A stretch of 64,000 nucleotides of DNA from Clostridia bacterium (GCA_029098305.1 JAQXOB010000009.1:93659-157658), one strand, 5' to 3'; numbered from the stretch's first letter, positions 43,619-54,373 are shown. Notes: a model not told the origin generated them from the letters alone. Program-made: numbers and translations.

Positions 43619-45706
43619 TTGAAACGTGTAATTTCTATTTTTCTTGCAATTTTGACAACACTTTCACTATGCAGTGTGTCAGCTTTCGCTGATGAAAGCG
43701 ATACACCTGCACCACAGAAATATGTTGAAGACATCTATGCATATAAATGCTCAGGCGATGATGTTGATTATTATAAGCAGCAACTCGCTGCTTCTTATGA
43801 GTCACAAGAGCTGGAATATGTGATAAGAGATGTAAATCTCAATCATGGCAACGATGATGATTATATAATTTTTTCTTATTTCTACACTACAGATGCCACA
43901 AAGGCTCTTACAGGTCTTCTTCTACATGTATATCCTAATTTTTTTGGCGTTAAGGATGAACTTGTAGTAGATAACGTTGTATATTATAAAAATAGCAATG
44001 ATGAGCTAAATGATCTAAATTCAGGTAATGGTGGAGACTATGTTGATATTTTCACAACAAAATCACATCAAACAGGCAAGCTTATCACAGATATAGGATT
44101 TAAGACATCTGATGGCATCATAGATGGCGATGAGTCATGGAAAGATGTTCCCGGTTATAATCTTGATAGTGCTGTCAATCTTAACTCCGGCTCTAAAAAG
44201 ACTACTAAGGCTATATATATGACATATGATAGCGTTGCAGATGAATATTCAGAAGAACTCAACTCCACATACGTGGCTAAGGTGTTTATGAATTCCGGCG
44301 ATTCTGAAACAGCACGTGATCAGCTCGAACAAACACTTATCGAGAATGATTTGGGCCATGGCTATGAGTTATTCTCATATAACCTTAATGAAAAGACAAC
44401 AGGAAAGCACGTTTATCTTGGTTATGTTTTCACAAAGGATATAAAAGATGCTATAACCGGTGTTATGCTTGCTTCTGTAAAGAATGGCAAAGTAAATGAC
44501 AGATACATTTACAACGAGGATAACACAGTTAAATATGAAAGAATTGACAATAACTTTAACGAGGGTAACAAGGGTGACACAATAAACCTTTATGTTACTT
44601 ATGACAGTGCAACAGGCAAGGCTCTTAACAAGCTTGGCTTGCAGGTTGGTAGAGAGACAAATTCTTCAGTCGTATATACATTCCTACAGGATGAAAGCTG
44701 GACAGAGGTAAGCGAGTATGGCGATGAGGATGATACTATCGATCTCAACGATGGTGCTAATGGCGAATATATTTATCTCTGGAATCACTATTCAGCATAC
44801 ACTGCAGAAACAGAAATCAAGTTTGTAAAAGACATTTATGTAAAAGTTGGCGCTGATTTAGAAGAAGTATACAGAGCTATGGATGAAGAGCTTTCAAAGA
44901 CAGGTCTTGAGTATGATTACTCACCATTCGACCTCAACAAAGGCACAGATGGTTCTGTAATTATAATCGGCTGGACTTTTACAGACGATGTAAAAGAGGC
45001 TATCACAGATGTAATGCTCCATCATTCTTCCAGAGACGATGCTCTCGAGGATGAGTTTGTAAGAGATGATGTTACATTTACAAAGCTTCCTGTTAATCTC
45101 AAAGAAGGCAACGAAAAAGGCTTTGCATATCTCTACACAGCACGTGACGAGAACTCAGAAACTGCACTCACAAACCTTGGTATAGAAGCATATAACTACA
45201 AGCTTTTCTCTAAGAGTGTAAAATATTTTGCAGAGAGCGCAGAGTGGAAATCTGTTTCTACATATGCTAACGAGCAAAAGTATGATCTAAATGATGGCAA
45301 CGGTGGTTATTATATTTATCTATGGAAAGAGTTGTCAATGGTTAATGGTGTAGAAGATAGCACAGATACAAGCACAGATGACCCAAGCGATTCTGATAAT
45401 TCAGATAGTGACACTGACATAAAGCCTGGCCATGACTCCGATAGTGACTCAGATGATCCTACTGATATCGATGAAGTAGTTTACGGTGACGTTACAGGCG
45501 ATGGCAAAGTAACAATGGAAGATGTTACTTCAATTCAGAGAGTAGTAGCTAAGCTTTCTACATTCAGACCTTCACAGAGAGAGAAGGCAGATGTAACAGA
45601 TGACGGCAAAGTAAACATGGAAGACATTACTTATATCCAGAGATACATTGCAAAGCTTATCACAAAATTCCCAGCAGATAAGTACACTATGTATTCTTAC
45701 AATTAA
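43619..45706 (+). CDS. Secreted triple beta-prism-like dockerin protein 2
   Basis: 695 residues; a tandem paralog of the preceding gene, 36 bp downstream with its own AGGAGG (TTG start at 43619). Same order: signal peptide (VISIFLAILTTLSLCSVSAF, then ADE), three ~180-residue units of the DLNxGxxGxxIYL type, an Asp/Ser linker, and a dockerin at about 620-685 nearly identical to that of the neighbour. A 73-nt run in the dockerin coding region is identical between the two genes (43392-43464 and 45504-45576). It most likely arose by duplication, with the dockerin kept identical so both dock on the same partner. Confidence 0.82.
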   Translation: MKRVISIFLAILTTLSLCSVSAFADESDTPAPQKYVEDIYAYKCSGDDVDYYKQQLAASYESQELEYVIRDVNLNHGNDDDYIIFSYFYTTDATKALTGLLLHVYPNFFGVKDELVVDNVVYYKNSNDELNDLNSGNGGDYVDIFTTKSHQTGKLITDIGFKTSDGIIDGDESWKDVPGYNLDSAVNLNSGSKKTTKAIYMTYDSVADEYSEELNSTYVAKVFMNSGDSETARDQLEQTLIENDLGHGYELFSYNLNEKTTGKHVYLGYVFTKDIKDAITGVMLASVKNGKVNDRYIYNEDNTVKYERIDNNFNEGNKGDTINLYVTYDSATGKALNKLGLQVGRETNSSVVYTFLQDESWTEVSEYGDEDDTIDLNDGANGEYIYLWNHYSAYTAETEIKFVKDIYVKVGADLEEVYRAMDEELSKTGLEYDYSPFDLNKGTDGSVIIIGWTFTDDVKEAITDVMLHHSSRDDALEDEFVRDDVTFTKLPVNLKEGNEKGFAYLYTARDENSETALTNLGIEAYNYKLFSKSVKYFAESAEWKSVSTYANEQKYDLNDGNGGYYIYLWKELSMVNGVEDSTDTSTDDPSDSDNSDSDTDIKPGHDSDSDSDDPTDIDEVVYGDVTGDGKVTMEDVTSIQRVVAKLSTFRPSQREKADVTDDGKVNMEDITYIQRYIAKLITKFPADKYTMYSYN

Positions 45707-45770
45707 TAAGAGAACACTAACATAAAAGTCTAATTCTATGTTACTTTGGATTTAGGAATAAATATTTACT

Positions 45771-45808
45771 ACAAGCGACTTCTAATATGGAGGTCGCTTG
45801 TTTTTTTA
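45771..45808 (+). terminator. Intrinsic terminator
   Basis: ACAAGCGAC (45771-45779) pairs with GTCGCTTGT (45793-45801), followed by a run of T. Confidence 0.9.
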
Positions 45809-45859
45809 TAAGATAATTCACATTATTTGGAAAAAATTTAAAAAAATGACAAAAAACTC

Positions 45860-45887
45860 TTGATTTTTTTAAAAAAGCGGTTAAAAT
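45860..45887 (+). promoter_or_regulatory. Sigma-A promoter of groES-groEL
   Basis: TTGATT (45860-45865), 16 bp, TAAAAT (45882-45887), directly upstream of the CIRCE operator. Confidence 0.55.
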
Positions 45888-45892
45888 AATAA

Positions 45893-45919
45893 TTAGCACT
45901 CAGGGAGTTAGAGTGCTAA
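45893..45919. promoter_or_regulatory. CIRCE operator (HrcA site)
   Basis: TTAGCACTC, 9-nt spacer, GAGTGCTAA: a perfect match to the CIRCE consensus. The heat-shock repressor HrcA should bind here and repress groES-groEL. Confidence 0.98.
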
Positions 45920-45944
45920 TTACAAATTCAGGAGGTTATCACAT

Positions 45945-46229
45945 ATGAACATTAAACCATTACTCGATAGAGTGGTTATAAAGGCCGAGGAGGCAGAAGA
46001 AAAAACAGCCGGTGGTATATATTTGTCATCAGGCTCACAGGAGAAGCCACAGTTTGCTGTTGTAGTAGCAGTTGGTCCAGGCGGAATTGTAGATGGTAAA
46101 GAAGTTAAGATGTATGTAAAAGAGAACGACAAGGTTATTACAAGCAAATTCAGCGGAACGGAAGTTAAGCTGGATGGCAAAGAATACACAATCGTTCGTC
46201 AGTCAGATATATTAGCAATTATAGAGTAA
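45945..46229 (+). CDS. groES: Co-chaperonin GroES
   Basis: 94 residues: PLLDRVVIKAEEAEEKTAGG near the start, GGIVDGKEVKMYVKENDKVI and the closing YTIVRQSDILAIIE are typical. It caps the GroEL ring during ATP-driven folding. First gene of a CIRCE-controlled operon; AGGAGG before the ATG at 45945. groEL starts 31 bp later. Confidence 0.98.
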   Translation: MNIKPLLDRVVIKAEEAEEKTAGGIYLSSGSQEKPQFAVVVAVGPGGIVDGKEVKMYVKENDKVITSKFSGTEVKLDGKEYTIVRQSDILAIIE

Positions 46230-46245
46230 TTCTTTATTTTTTTGA

Positions 46246-47886
<1,641 letters not shown>

Positions 47887-47916
47887 TAAAAGACATTAAT
47901 ATTAATCATATATACA

Positions 47917-47953
47917 AAAACTTCCGTAAGTGTGATGCTTACGGAAGTTTTTT
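47917..47953. terminator. Bidirectional terminator after groEL
   Basis: AAAACTTCCGTAAG pairs with CTTACGGAAGTTTT over 14 bp with a 7-nt loop and T-run. It can also serve the convergent permease gene. Confidence 0.95.
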
Positions 47954-47983
47954 GGTATGCGTTATATTGAGTTGTTATCAGCT

Positions 47984-49894
47984 TTAACCTCTGTTTTTAT
48001 ATAGATTTCCCATATAGTCCAGGGTGTTTTCATATCCAACAGGAATATAGACTGATAAGCAATAATATCGATAACTAATTGTTAAATTAATACAGTTATA
48101 ATAGCCGTCTAAAAAAACAGTTGTTCCAAGATTCTTTGATATCTCTTTGTCGTTCTTTGCTTCGTTAAGATAGACGTCGAATAGTTTTTCTATATCATCA
48201 TATGATGCGGAAAATGGTGTAGAAAGACAACCGTATTCGTCTAGATTTTCTTTACACCAGTCTGGCAATAAACCTTTATTGACATCATAGCCATATAGCT
48301 CGCAACGAGGTCTACCATTTTTGTTGACAGTCAGATTTTCTAGTCTGCTAAGTGATGACTCTAACTTAAACTCTATCAGATTATAATCACTCATAAGATT
48401 TTTCAATTTTTCCTGAATTTTGCTGTATCTGAAATAATACCATGTATATTGTCTGTCTAAGGTAGTGCCATTTTTTAGGTTATATTTTATCGTGACTTCG
48501 TTATGTGGATATACACCATCATAATAATAGTTTTCGTCAGCAGGAGAAAGCTGCAACCCTTGGTTCTCTATGTTATTTACTACCTCCTGATGGAAGTCTG
48601 TGATTTCAGCTATTAATTTTTCATCAGTTATTTTATCATCAATTGTTTTAAAATCCTGCATAGGATTACCAAGCATATCATATGTATCGCTATAGTCATT
48701 CACGCAGAAAGTACCGAACTCAATTTCAACCGAATCAATTTTGCTGTTGTCAGGCACATATGCATATCTGCCAAAGCAACCTGTAGCAAGGGCGATATAC
48801 ACAATAATTCCTAGACCAAGGCTGATGAAATAAATAGGCAGATTTTTCTTAATACGTTTAAATCCCTTTGAGAGTATTACCTCAAGCACAAAGTGAGCAA
48901 TAATTGTACCAAATATCATACCTACCCAAAACCATATGTGAGAAAATGTTGGATCATAGTCATCTTGAGTGAACATTGTGAAAAATGCTGCAAGGATAGT
49001 ACCTGCACTCAATGTGACAATTACTCTTATCACTCTCTCAGGTAGCTTGAAGCTAGACTGAGTTTGAGCACATTCCATTTTGCGCCTTTTGTAAACTGAA
49101 AAGCCTGCAAATACGCTAACAGATGTGAAAAGCACAAAATAAAGTAAAAATATAACTAACTCACTTGTAAATCCGTTATTTTGAAAATCAAAAATATATG
49201 TAGTAAATATGGTTATGATCTCAGGAGAGAGCAGAGCATATATTAGCTTAGGTGTGGCTTCTATCGAATTAATTCCTGGGGTCAACATTTGTATCATATA
49301 GTTCAACACTAATACGAAAAACGGAAAAGCACCGCCCAAACCCATGGTAAGCACCACAGCATCAGAGGTTTTTCCTACGCACGCGCTCATAAACACAGTG
49401 AAAGAATAAGTTGCTACTGCTACAAGCATTGTTATCAGCATTGATGTGAACATAACTTCTAAATATTCCGGTGACATCAAGGTTGCTGTGCAGATTCCGG
49501 CTGGTGTGGATATTAATATTGGTAGTGTTGCAAGCGTGAGTCCAGCTAAGTATTTGGAAAAGAACATATCTTTTCTGCTAAGCGGAAAGGCATTATACAG
49601 GTCTACGCTTCTTTTGTTGTGTAGAAAATTGAACACGACTGTGCCAAAAACTATTGAGAATATGGCTACAACCACACTTGCTACAGGAAATGCATAGTAT
49701 GCAAGCGAAGAAATATCTTCAGTGGAATGGTCAAGTATTGACATTGTGGTGAACCATATCATTGGCAATGAAAATGATGTGAATAGTATTACTGTGTAAA
49801 CTATGGTTAATACTATGTTTTTCTTCAAAGTCCATTTGTACATCGATGCAAATGGAGAAACTTTTCTATTATGCTGTAATGTTGTCGATGTCAT
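47984..49894 (-). CDS. ABC transporter permease (YtrC/D-like)
   Basis: 636-residue membrane protein. About six helices lie in the first ~280 residues (IVLTIVYTVILFTSFSLPMI and others) and two more near 295-385, then a long soluble extracytoplasmic domain (about 390-630) that I do not recognise. The ATG at 49894 is chosen because GGAGG is 9 nt upstream; it overlaps the ATPase gene by 26 nt. It works with that ATPase under a GntR/YtrA-type regulator, a set often induced by wall-active agents. Substrate unknown. Confidence 0.82.
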   Translation of the reverse strand: MTSTTLQHNRKVSPFASMYKWTLKKNIVLTIVYTVILFTSFSLPMIWFTTMSILDHSTEDISSLAYYAFPVASVVVAIFSIVFGTVVFNFLHNKRSVDLYNAFPLSRKDMFFSKYLAGLTLATLPILISTPAGICTATLMSPEYLEVMFTSMLITMLVAVATYSFTVFMSACVGKTSDAVVLTMGLGGAFPFFVLVLNYMIQMLTPGINSIEATPKLIYALLSPEIITIFTTYIFDFQNNGFTSELVIFLLYFVLFTSVSVFAGFSVYKRRKMECAQTQSSFKLPERVIRVIVTLSAGTILAAFFTMFTQDDYDPTFSHIWFWVGMIFGTIIAHFVLEVILSKGFKRIKKNLPIYFISLGLGIIVYIALATGCFGRYAYVPDNSKIDSVEIEFGTFCVNDYSDTYDMLGNPMQDFKTIDDKITDEKLIAEITDFHQEVVNNIENQGLQLSPADENYYYDGVYPHNEVTIKYNLKNGTTLDRQYTWYYFRYSKIQEKLKNLMSDYNLIEFKLESSLSRLENLTVNKNGRPRCELYGYDVNKGLLPDWCKENLDEYGCLSTPFSASYDDIEKLFDVYLNEAKNDKEISKNLGTTVFLDGYYNCINLTISYRYYCLSVYIPVGYENTLDYMGNLYKNRG

Positions 49895-50768
49895 ATCCTG
49901 CAGCCTCCATTTCACTTATAAATAGTTCTTCCAGTGTGAGTGGTAAGTTTTCGTAATAAATAGGGGATTGACTGTTTATAGTAGCTTCCACTTCTTCTGC
50001 ATTGCCTCTCACAGTCATATTGATTACCCTGCCTTTCCTCTGAAAAGAGAGTATGTCTAAATCCGGAAAATCTTTGATATCTTTTTCTGTATCAAATACA
50101 ATTTGAAGCTTGTGCATTCCTAATCTTGCGGAGTCAAGGTCTTTTTCCAATAAAATTCCACCTTTATGCAAAAGTCCGATATGGTCACATAAATCTTCCA
50201 ATTCTCGCAGGTTGTGTGATGCTATTACCACAGTCATATTTCGCTCGGCTATCTCACCGGCAAGTAGCTTTTTGAGTAGCTGTCTTACCACCGGGTCGAG
50301 TCCATCGAATATCTCGTCGAGGAGTAGATATTCCGGTTTAGTAGAGAGCGCAAGTATAATTGCGGCTTGTCTTTGCATACCCTTAGACATATTAATAATC
50401 GATTTTTTAGGGTCGATAGGGAACATTCCGCAAAGTCTTTGAAATGTTTCTTCGTCCCAGTTTTTGTAGATACCTCGATATAGCTTTGCTACTGCGTTTA
50501 TGGTGCTTGCATTAGAAAAATAGGGAAAATCAGATATAAAACAGCATTTTTGCTTTATGTCGACATTGTCGTAGGATTTTTCGTTATCAACAAGAATTTC
50601 GCCTTCGTCGCACATATACACGCCGGATATCATTCTTAAAAGTGTAGATTTGCCGGAACCGTTAGAGCCAATTAGCCCAAACACTGAGCCGTTCTCTATG
50701 GTGCAGGTTATTTTGTCTACTGCTACAACGTCATCAAATCGCTTGACGGCATTATTTATTTTGATCAT
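49869..50768 (-). CDS. ABC transporter ATPase
   Basis: 299 residues with Walker A GSNGSGKST, signature NMSKGMQRQ, Walker B YLLLDEIFDGLD and H-loop IASHNLRE, plus a ~90-residue C-terminal extension common to drug/antibiotic-type exporters. Overlaps the regulator gene by 4 nt and the permease by 26 nt: one operon. Confidence 0.93.
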   Translation of the reverse strand: MIKINNAVKRFDDVVAVDKITCTIENGSVFGLIGSNGSGKSTLLRMISGVYMCDEGEILVDNEKSYDNVDIKQKCCFISDFPYFSNASTINAVAKLYRGIYKNWDEETFQRLCGMFPIDPKKSIINMSKGMQRQAAIILALSTKPEYLLLDEIFDGLDPVVRQLLKKLLAGEIAERNMTVVIASHNLRELEDLCDHIGLLHKGGILLEKDLDSARLGMHKLQIVFDTEKDIKDFPDLDILSFQRKGRVINMTVRGNAEEVEATINSQSPIYYENLPLTLEELFISEMEAAGYDIDNITA

Positions 50769-51151
50769 TGATTATTGCTCCTTTCACAGCTTTTCGATAG
50801 GCAGTTATTAAAACATTCAGAAATTTCATCTTTTGTAAGCCCAAAGTCATAGGCTTCTTTTATAACGGCTAATATTTTTTCGTTTATCATGTTTTCTCTG
50901 CTCCTTTTCATATCTATTGTGTCGCTTATAAATGAACCTTTGCCCACGACAGAGTAGATATATCCATCTTTTTCGAGCATCTGATATGCTTTAGATGCAG
51001 TGTTAGGGTTGATGCCAAGATCAGATGCAATCTGACGCACGGTAGGTAGCTTTTCGCCCGGCTTCATTTCGCCGATAGATATCAGCTTTACGATATTGCT
51101 ATACAACTGATCATAAATCGGTTTTCTGCTTTGAAAATTTAATGATAGCAT
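50765..51151 (-). CDS. GntR-family (YtrA-type) regulator
   Basis: 128 residues: an N-terminal winged helix-turn-helix (KPIYDQLYSNIVKLISIGEM, then LPTVRQIASDLGINPNTASK) and a short ~50-residue C-terminal part, the YtrA-subfamily size. First gene of the ABC operon, so it very likely represses it. An inverted repeat-like AT region (TTAATTGTATTAATTCAATT, about 51173-51200) just upstream is a candidate operator. Confidence 0.9.
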   Translation of the reverse strand: MLSLNFQSRKPIYDQLYSNIVKLISIGEMKPGEKLPTVRQIASDLGINPNTASKAYQMLEKDGYIYSVVGKGSFISDTIDMKRSRENMINEKILAVIKEAYDFGLTKDEISECFNNCLSKSCERSNNQ

Positions 51152-51249
51152 TTGACTCCTCCTTTTTGATTGATTAATTGTATTAATTCAATTAGTACAA
51201 TTAGATTATAAAATGCAATATTAAATTTGTCAAGTAAAATTTTCAAAAA

Positions 51250-51286
51250 AATAAAAAAGCAATGAGCTGTAATTACAACTCATTGC
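51250..51286 (-). terminator. Terminator of znuA-znuC
   Basis: GCAATGAG (51259-51266) pairs with CTCATTGC (51279-51286). On the minus strand the stem is followed by a T-rich run. Confidence 0.85.
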
Positions 51287-51307
51287 GTATAAGTATTTGA
51301 TATTAAT

Positions 51308-52033
51308 TCAACCATGGTGATGGTGCAGGGTATGCACACAAGCGGTAAACTTTTTGCCAAGATCACTGTTTAGATAATCGTCGGTCTTGCCAAAGAATAG
51401 CTGACGTTTGCCGAGATGCAAGATATGACTGGAATATCTTGCTGTGGTGTGGATATCATGCGAAACCATAACGATAGTGATTCCATAGTTTTTGTTGATA
51501 TCTTTAATAAGAGTGCATAGATCGTTTGTCACTATTGGATCAAGTCCGCTGGCCGGTTCGTCTAGCAGGAGAAGCTTTTTTGTAGCGCACAATGCTCTTG
51601 CAAGAAGAACACGCTGTTGCTGACCTCCGGAAAGCTCCTGAAAGCTTTGATTTACTAGGTCCTCTATTCCCATTAGCTTAATTTTTTCCATGGCATCCTT
51701 TTTATCTGCACTATTATAAAATGGGCGAAACCTCATTTTGTTGAGTCTGCCCGAAAGCACCACCTCAAACACACTTGCAGGAAAATCTTTTTGTGCTGCG
51801 TTTTGTTGTGGTAGGTAACCTATTTCATTGGCTTTTAGATCATCACCAAAGGTAATTTTACCGCTTAAAGGTGCTTTTAGTTTTAATAAGCCTTTGACTA
51901 ACGTGCTTTTTCCGGAGCCGTTTTCGCCTACTATGCAGATATAGTCACCTTTATTTATGTCAAAATTAACATTTTCTAAAACGGTGCTTCCCTCATAACC
52001 AAGAGAAACATCCTTACAGCTTATAAGTGCCAT
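51308..52033 (-). CDS. znuC: Metal (zinc/manganese-type) ABC ATPase
   Basis: 241 residues from the ATG at 52033, one base after the znuA stop and 12 nt after AAGGAGG. Walker A GENGSGKST, signature ELSGGQQQR, Walker B LLLLDEPASGLD and H-loop MVSHDIHT are intact. The C-terminus HTLHHHHG is His-rich, fitting metal handling. A terminator follows, and no permease gene is present in this window. Confidence 0.9.
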   Translation of the reverse strand: MALISCKDVSLGYEGSTVLENVNFDINKGDYICIVGENGSGKSTLVKGLLKLKAPLSGKITFGDDLKANEIGYLPQQNAAQKDFPASVFEVVLSGRLNKMRFRPFYNSADKKDAMEKIKLMGIEDLVNQSFQELSGGQQQRVLLARALCATKKLLLLDEPASGLDPIVTNDLCTLIKDINKNYGITIVMVSHDIHTTARYSSHILHLGKRQLFFGKTDDYLNSDLGKKFTACVHTLHHHHG

Positions 52034-52034
52034 A

Positions 52035-52973
52035 TCAGCCCAACGCCTCCTTAAGTACCTCAAGGTTGTTGTTCATCAGGTTGAGGTAGGTTATACCATT
52101 TTCAAAATCTTCTGCCGTTACATTATGGCAAGAATGAAACAAAAGCTTTTTTGCTCCTGTTTCTTCACAGATAGCATCTGCCATTTTTCCATTGGAAAAC
52201 TCTATATATAGCACCACCGGTATTTTTTCCTCTTTTACTTTGTTAATGAGAAAAGCTACAGTAGCAGCGGCAGGTTCGGTTTCTGCAGAACATCCCGGAA
52301 AAGCTGCATAGCAATCCAAATTATATTCAGTCGCAAAATAGGCAAATGGAAATCTATCACCAAATATCAATGTTTTTCTTGCCCCGTTGGCAACAACATC
52401 GGTAAAGCTCTTATCAAGTTCATCGATTTTGGTGATATATGCATTTGTGTTTGCTGTGTATTTATCTTTGTTTTTTTCATCTATTCTGCAAAGCTCATTA
52501 CTAATGTTTTGCACTAAGATTTTTGCATTTTTTGGTGAAGTCCATATATGCTCATCATATTCGATTTCATCATGATCATGGTCGACTTCATTAGCATGCA
52601 TACCCTCGGTGATCATCTCATTTATAGGGGTTACATAGTCCATCAGGCGTATGATGTTCATTTTTTCGGTATCTAGAGAATCGAGGATATCGTCTATCCA
52701 TTCGTCAGACTCACCGCCAACGCATATAAAAAGATCACTTTGCTGAATTTTTACAATATCTCTTGGTGATGGCTCATATGAGTGGCTCTCACTGCCAGGC
52801 GATATCAACATTTGCACATTTGCATCTCCACCTGTAATCTGTCTTGCAAAATCATATGCAGGAAAGTTTGTTACAACAACAGACAGTGCAGGGCTTGTCT
52901 CATTTGTATATGCACAACCACAACCCAATATTGTGATTGCGATTATTAAAAAAATTATAAATATCTTTTTCAA
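52035..52973 (-). CDS. znuA: Zinc/manganese-binding lipoprotein (ZnuA-like)
   Basis: 312 residues with a lipoprotein-type signal (IFIIFLIIAITILGCGCAY). Family landmarks: VVVTNFPAYDFARQI, GSESHSYEPSPRD (metal-ligand His), a His/Asp-rich loop (EVDHDHDEIEYDEHIWTSPK), FGDRFPFAYFATEYNL (Asp/Arg region) and the C-terminal YLNLMNNNLEVLKEAL. It captures the metal outside the membrane and delivers it to a permease. TTG start at 52973 with AAGGAG. First of a two-gene operon with znuC. Confidence 0.93.
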   Translation of the reverse strand: MKKIFIIFLIIAITILGCGCAYTNETSPALSVVVTNFPAYDFARQITGGDANVQMLISPGSESHSYEPSPRDIVKIQQSDLFICVGGESDEWIDDILDSLDTEKMNIIRLMDYVTPINEMITEGMHANEVDHDHDEIEYDEHIWTSPKNAKILVQNISNELCRIDEKNKDKYTANTNAYITKIDELDKSFTDVVANGARKTLIFGDRFPFAYFATEYNLDCYAAFPGCSAETEPAAATVAFLINKVKEEKIPVVLYIEFSNGKMADAICEETGAKKLLFHSCHNVTAEDFENGITYLNLMNNNLEVLKEALG

Positions 52974-53116
52974 GTTTAATCTCCTTTTGACAAAAACTAT
53001 TCGTATAATTTTATCATATTATGAAAAAATAGTAAAGAAATTTATCAAAACAGATATTTAAAAAAATGCAAGAAAACAACTTGTGATTTGCACGTATTAT
53101 TTATAGGATATGTCAA

Positions 53117-53145
53117 TTGAATTTTTGTATGCTATATGATATCAT
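53117..53145 (+). promoter_or_regulatory. Promoter of the LRR lipoprotein gene
   Basis: TTGAAT (53117-53122), 17 bp, TATCAT (53140-53145). Confidence 0.55.
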
Positions 53146-53193
53146 CTATAGGTATCGCAAATCTGGTATATTTATTTGGAAAGAGGACAAAGA

Positions 53194-54300
53194 ATGTTTA
53201 AACTGACAAAACTTTCAGCAGCATCTTTATCTATTATATTTATACTGTTCTCATTTTGCTCGTGTGCAGACGGTGCCTCCGGTCAGGTGAGCAGTGATAG
53301 CAGAAGTATTGATTTTAAATATGAAAAAAACAGCGATTATGCCATAATAACACGTTATAATGGCACTGGTGGCAACGTAGAAATACCATCGGAATTAGAC
53401 GGACTTCCTGTGCAAGAGATAGGCGATAGTGCCTTCGAAAACTGCGACACTGTAACATCAGTCACTATGCCTGATAGCATAGAAAAAATAGGCGAGAGAG
53501 CCTTCTACAATTGCTATTCTCTTGCAGATATTCATGTGCCTGACTCTGTGAAAGAATGTGGCTCATTCGCATTTAAAAACACAACATGGTATGAAAACAA
53601 TTTAGACGATTTTGTTATTATAGGCGACGGCGTTTTGGTGGCATACAAGGGCAAGAGCAATAATGTGGATGTGCCTGTAGGTGTAAAAAAAATAGGTGAT
53701 GCATTCTACGATTCGTTTAACATTGTATCTATAAACATCCCTAGTACAGTCGAAGAAATTTCAGATGGTGCTTTCTATGCTTGCACACTGATGAAAAGTA
53801 TAGAAGTGCAAAATAATGATTTTTATACTGTAAGCGATAATGTTTTATATACATCAGATATGACAAGACTTTTGTATTGTCCACCGCAAAGCGGAGGTGA
53901 GAGTCTCATTGTGAACGAAGCCACCATTGAGATTGCACCATATGCTTTTGCAAATAACTCTAAGTTAGAATCAATAGTTTTGCATAAAGCGATTACAAGT
54001 ATCGGCTCATTTGCGTTTGATTATTGTTCTGAGTTGGAAGATATAGAAATTCCGGACAGCGTAAAATATATAGGTGATAGTGCTTTCAATCAGTGTACAT
54101 CGCTGAAAAAGGTAAAACTAAGTAATTCACTCGAAAAGATAGCTGCAGGTACATTTAGCGGATGTCGTGATCTAGAGCAGATAAATATACCAATCAGTGT
54201 AAGGATAATAGAAGAAAAAGCTTTTTATTATTGCACTTCACTGGAAAATGTGGAAGTACCGGAAACAACAAGCGTAGCCGAAAATGCCTTTGACAAATAA
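53194..54300 (+). CDS. Leucine-rich-repeat (BspA-type) lipoprotein
   Basis: 368 residues from the ATG at 53194 (GAAAGAGGA upstream). Lipoprotein signal with Cys near residues 22-24 (FILFSFCSC), then about nine BspA-like repeats of the form IGDSAFENCDTVTSVTMPDS, which build a curved beta-sheet surface. Such proteins are cell-surface adhesins or binders in gut bacteria; ligand unknown. Monocistronic between its promoter and a terminator. Confidence 0.9.
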   Translation: MFKLTKLSAASLSIIFILFSFCSCADGASGQVSSDSRSIDFKYEKNSDYAIITRYNGTGGNVEIPSELDGLPVQEIGDSAFENCDTVTSVTMPDSIEKIGERAFYNCYSLADIHVPDSVKECGSFAFKNTTWYENNLDDFVIIGDGVLVAYKGKSNNVDVPVGVKKIGDAFYDSFNIVSINIPSTVEEISDGAFYACTLMKSIEVQNNDFYTVSDNVLYTSDMTRLLYCPPQSGGESLIVNEATIEIAPYAFANNSKLESIVLHKAITSIGSFAFDYCSELEDIEIPDSVKYIGDSAFNQCTSLKKVKLSNSLEKIAAGTFSGCRDLEQINIPISVRIIEEKAFYYCTSLENVEVPETTSVAENAFDK

Positions 54301-54317
54301 TTATTAAACAAAAAATA

Positions 54318-54373
54318 AAATGCACTCCAAATGTGGACATTGTGATGTAATGTTTAACATTTGGGGTGCATTT
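54318..54373. terminator. Bidirectional terminator
   Basis: AAATGCACTCCAAATGT and ACATTTGGGGTGCATTT form a 17-bp stem with one mismatch, between convergent genes. Confidence 0.88.
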
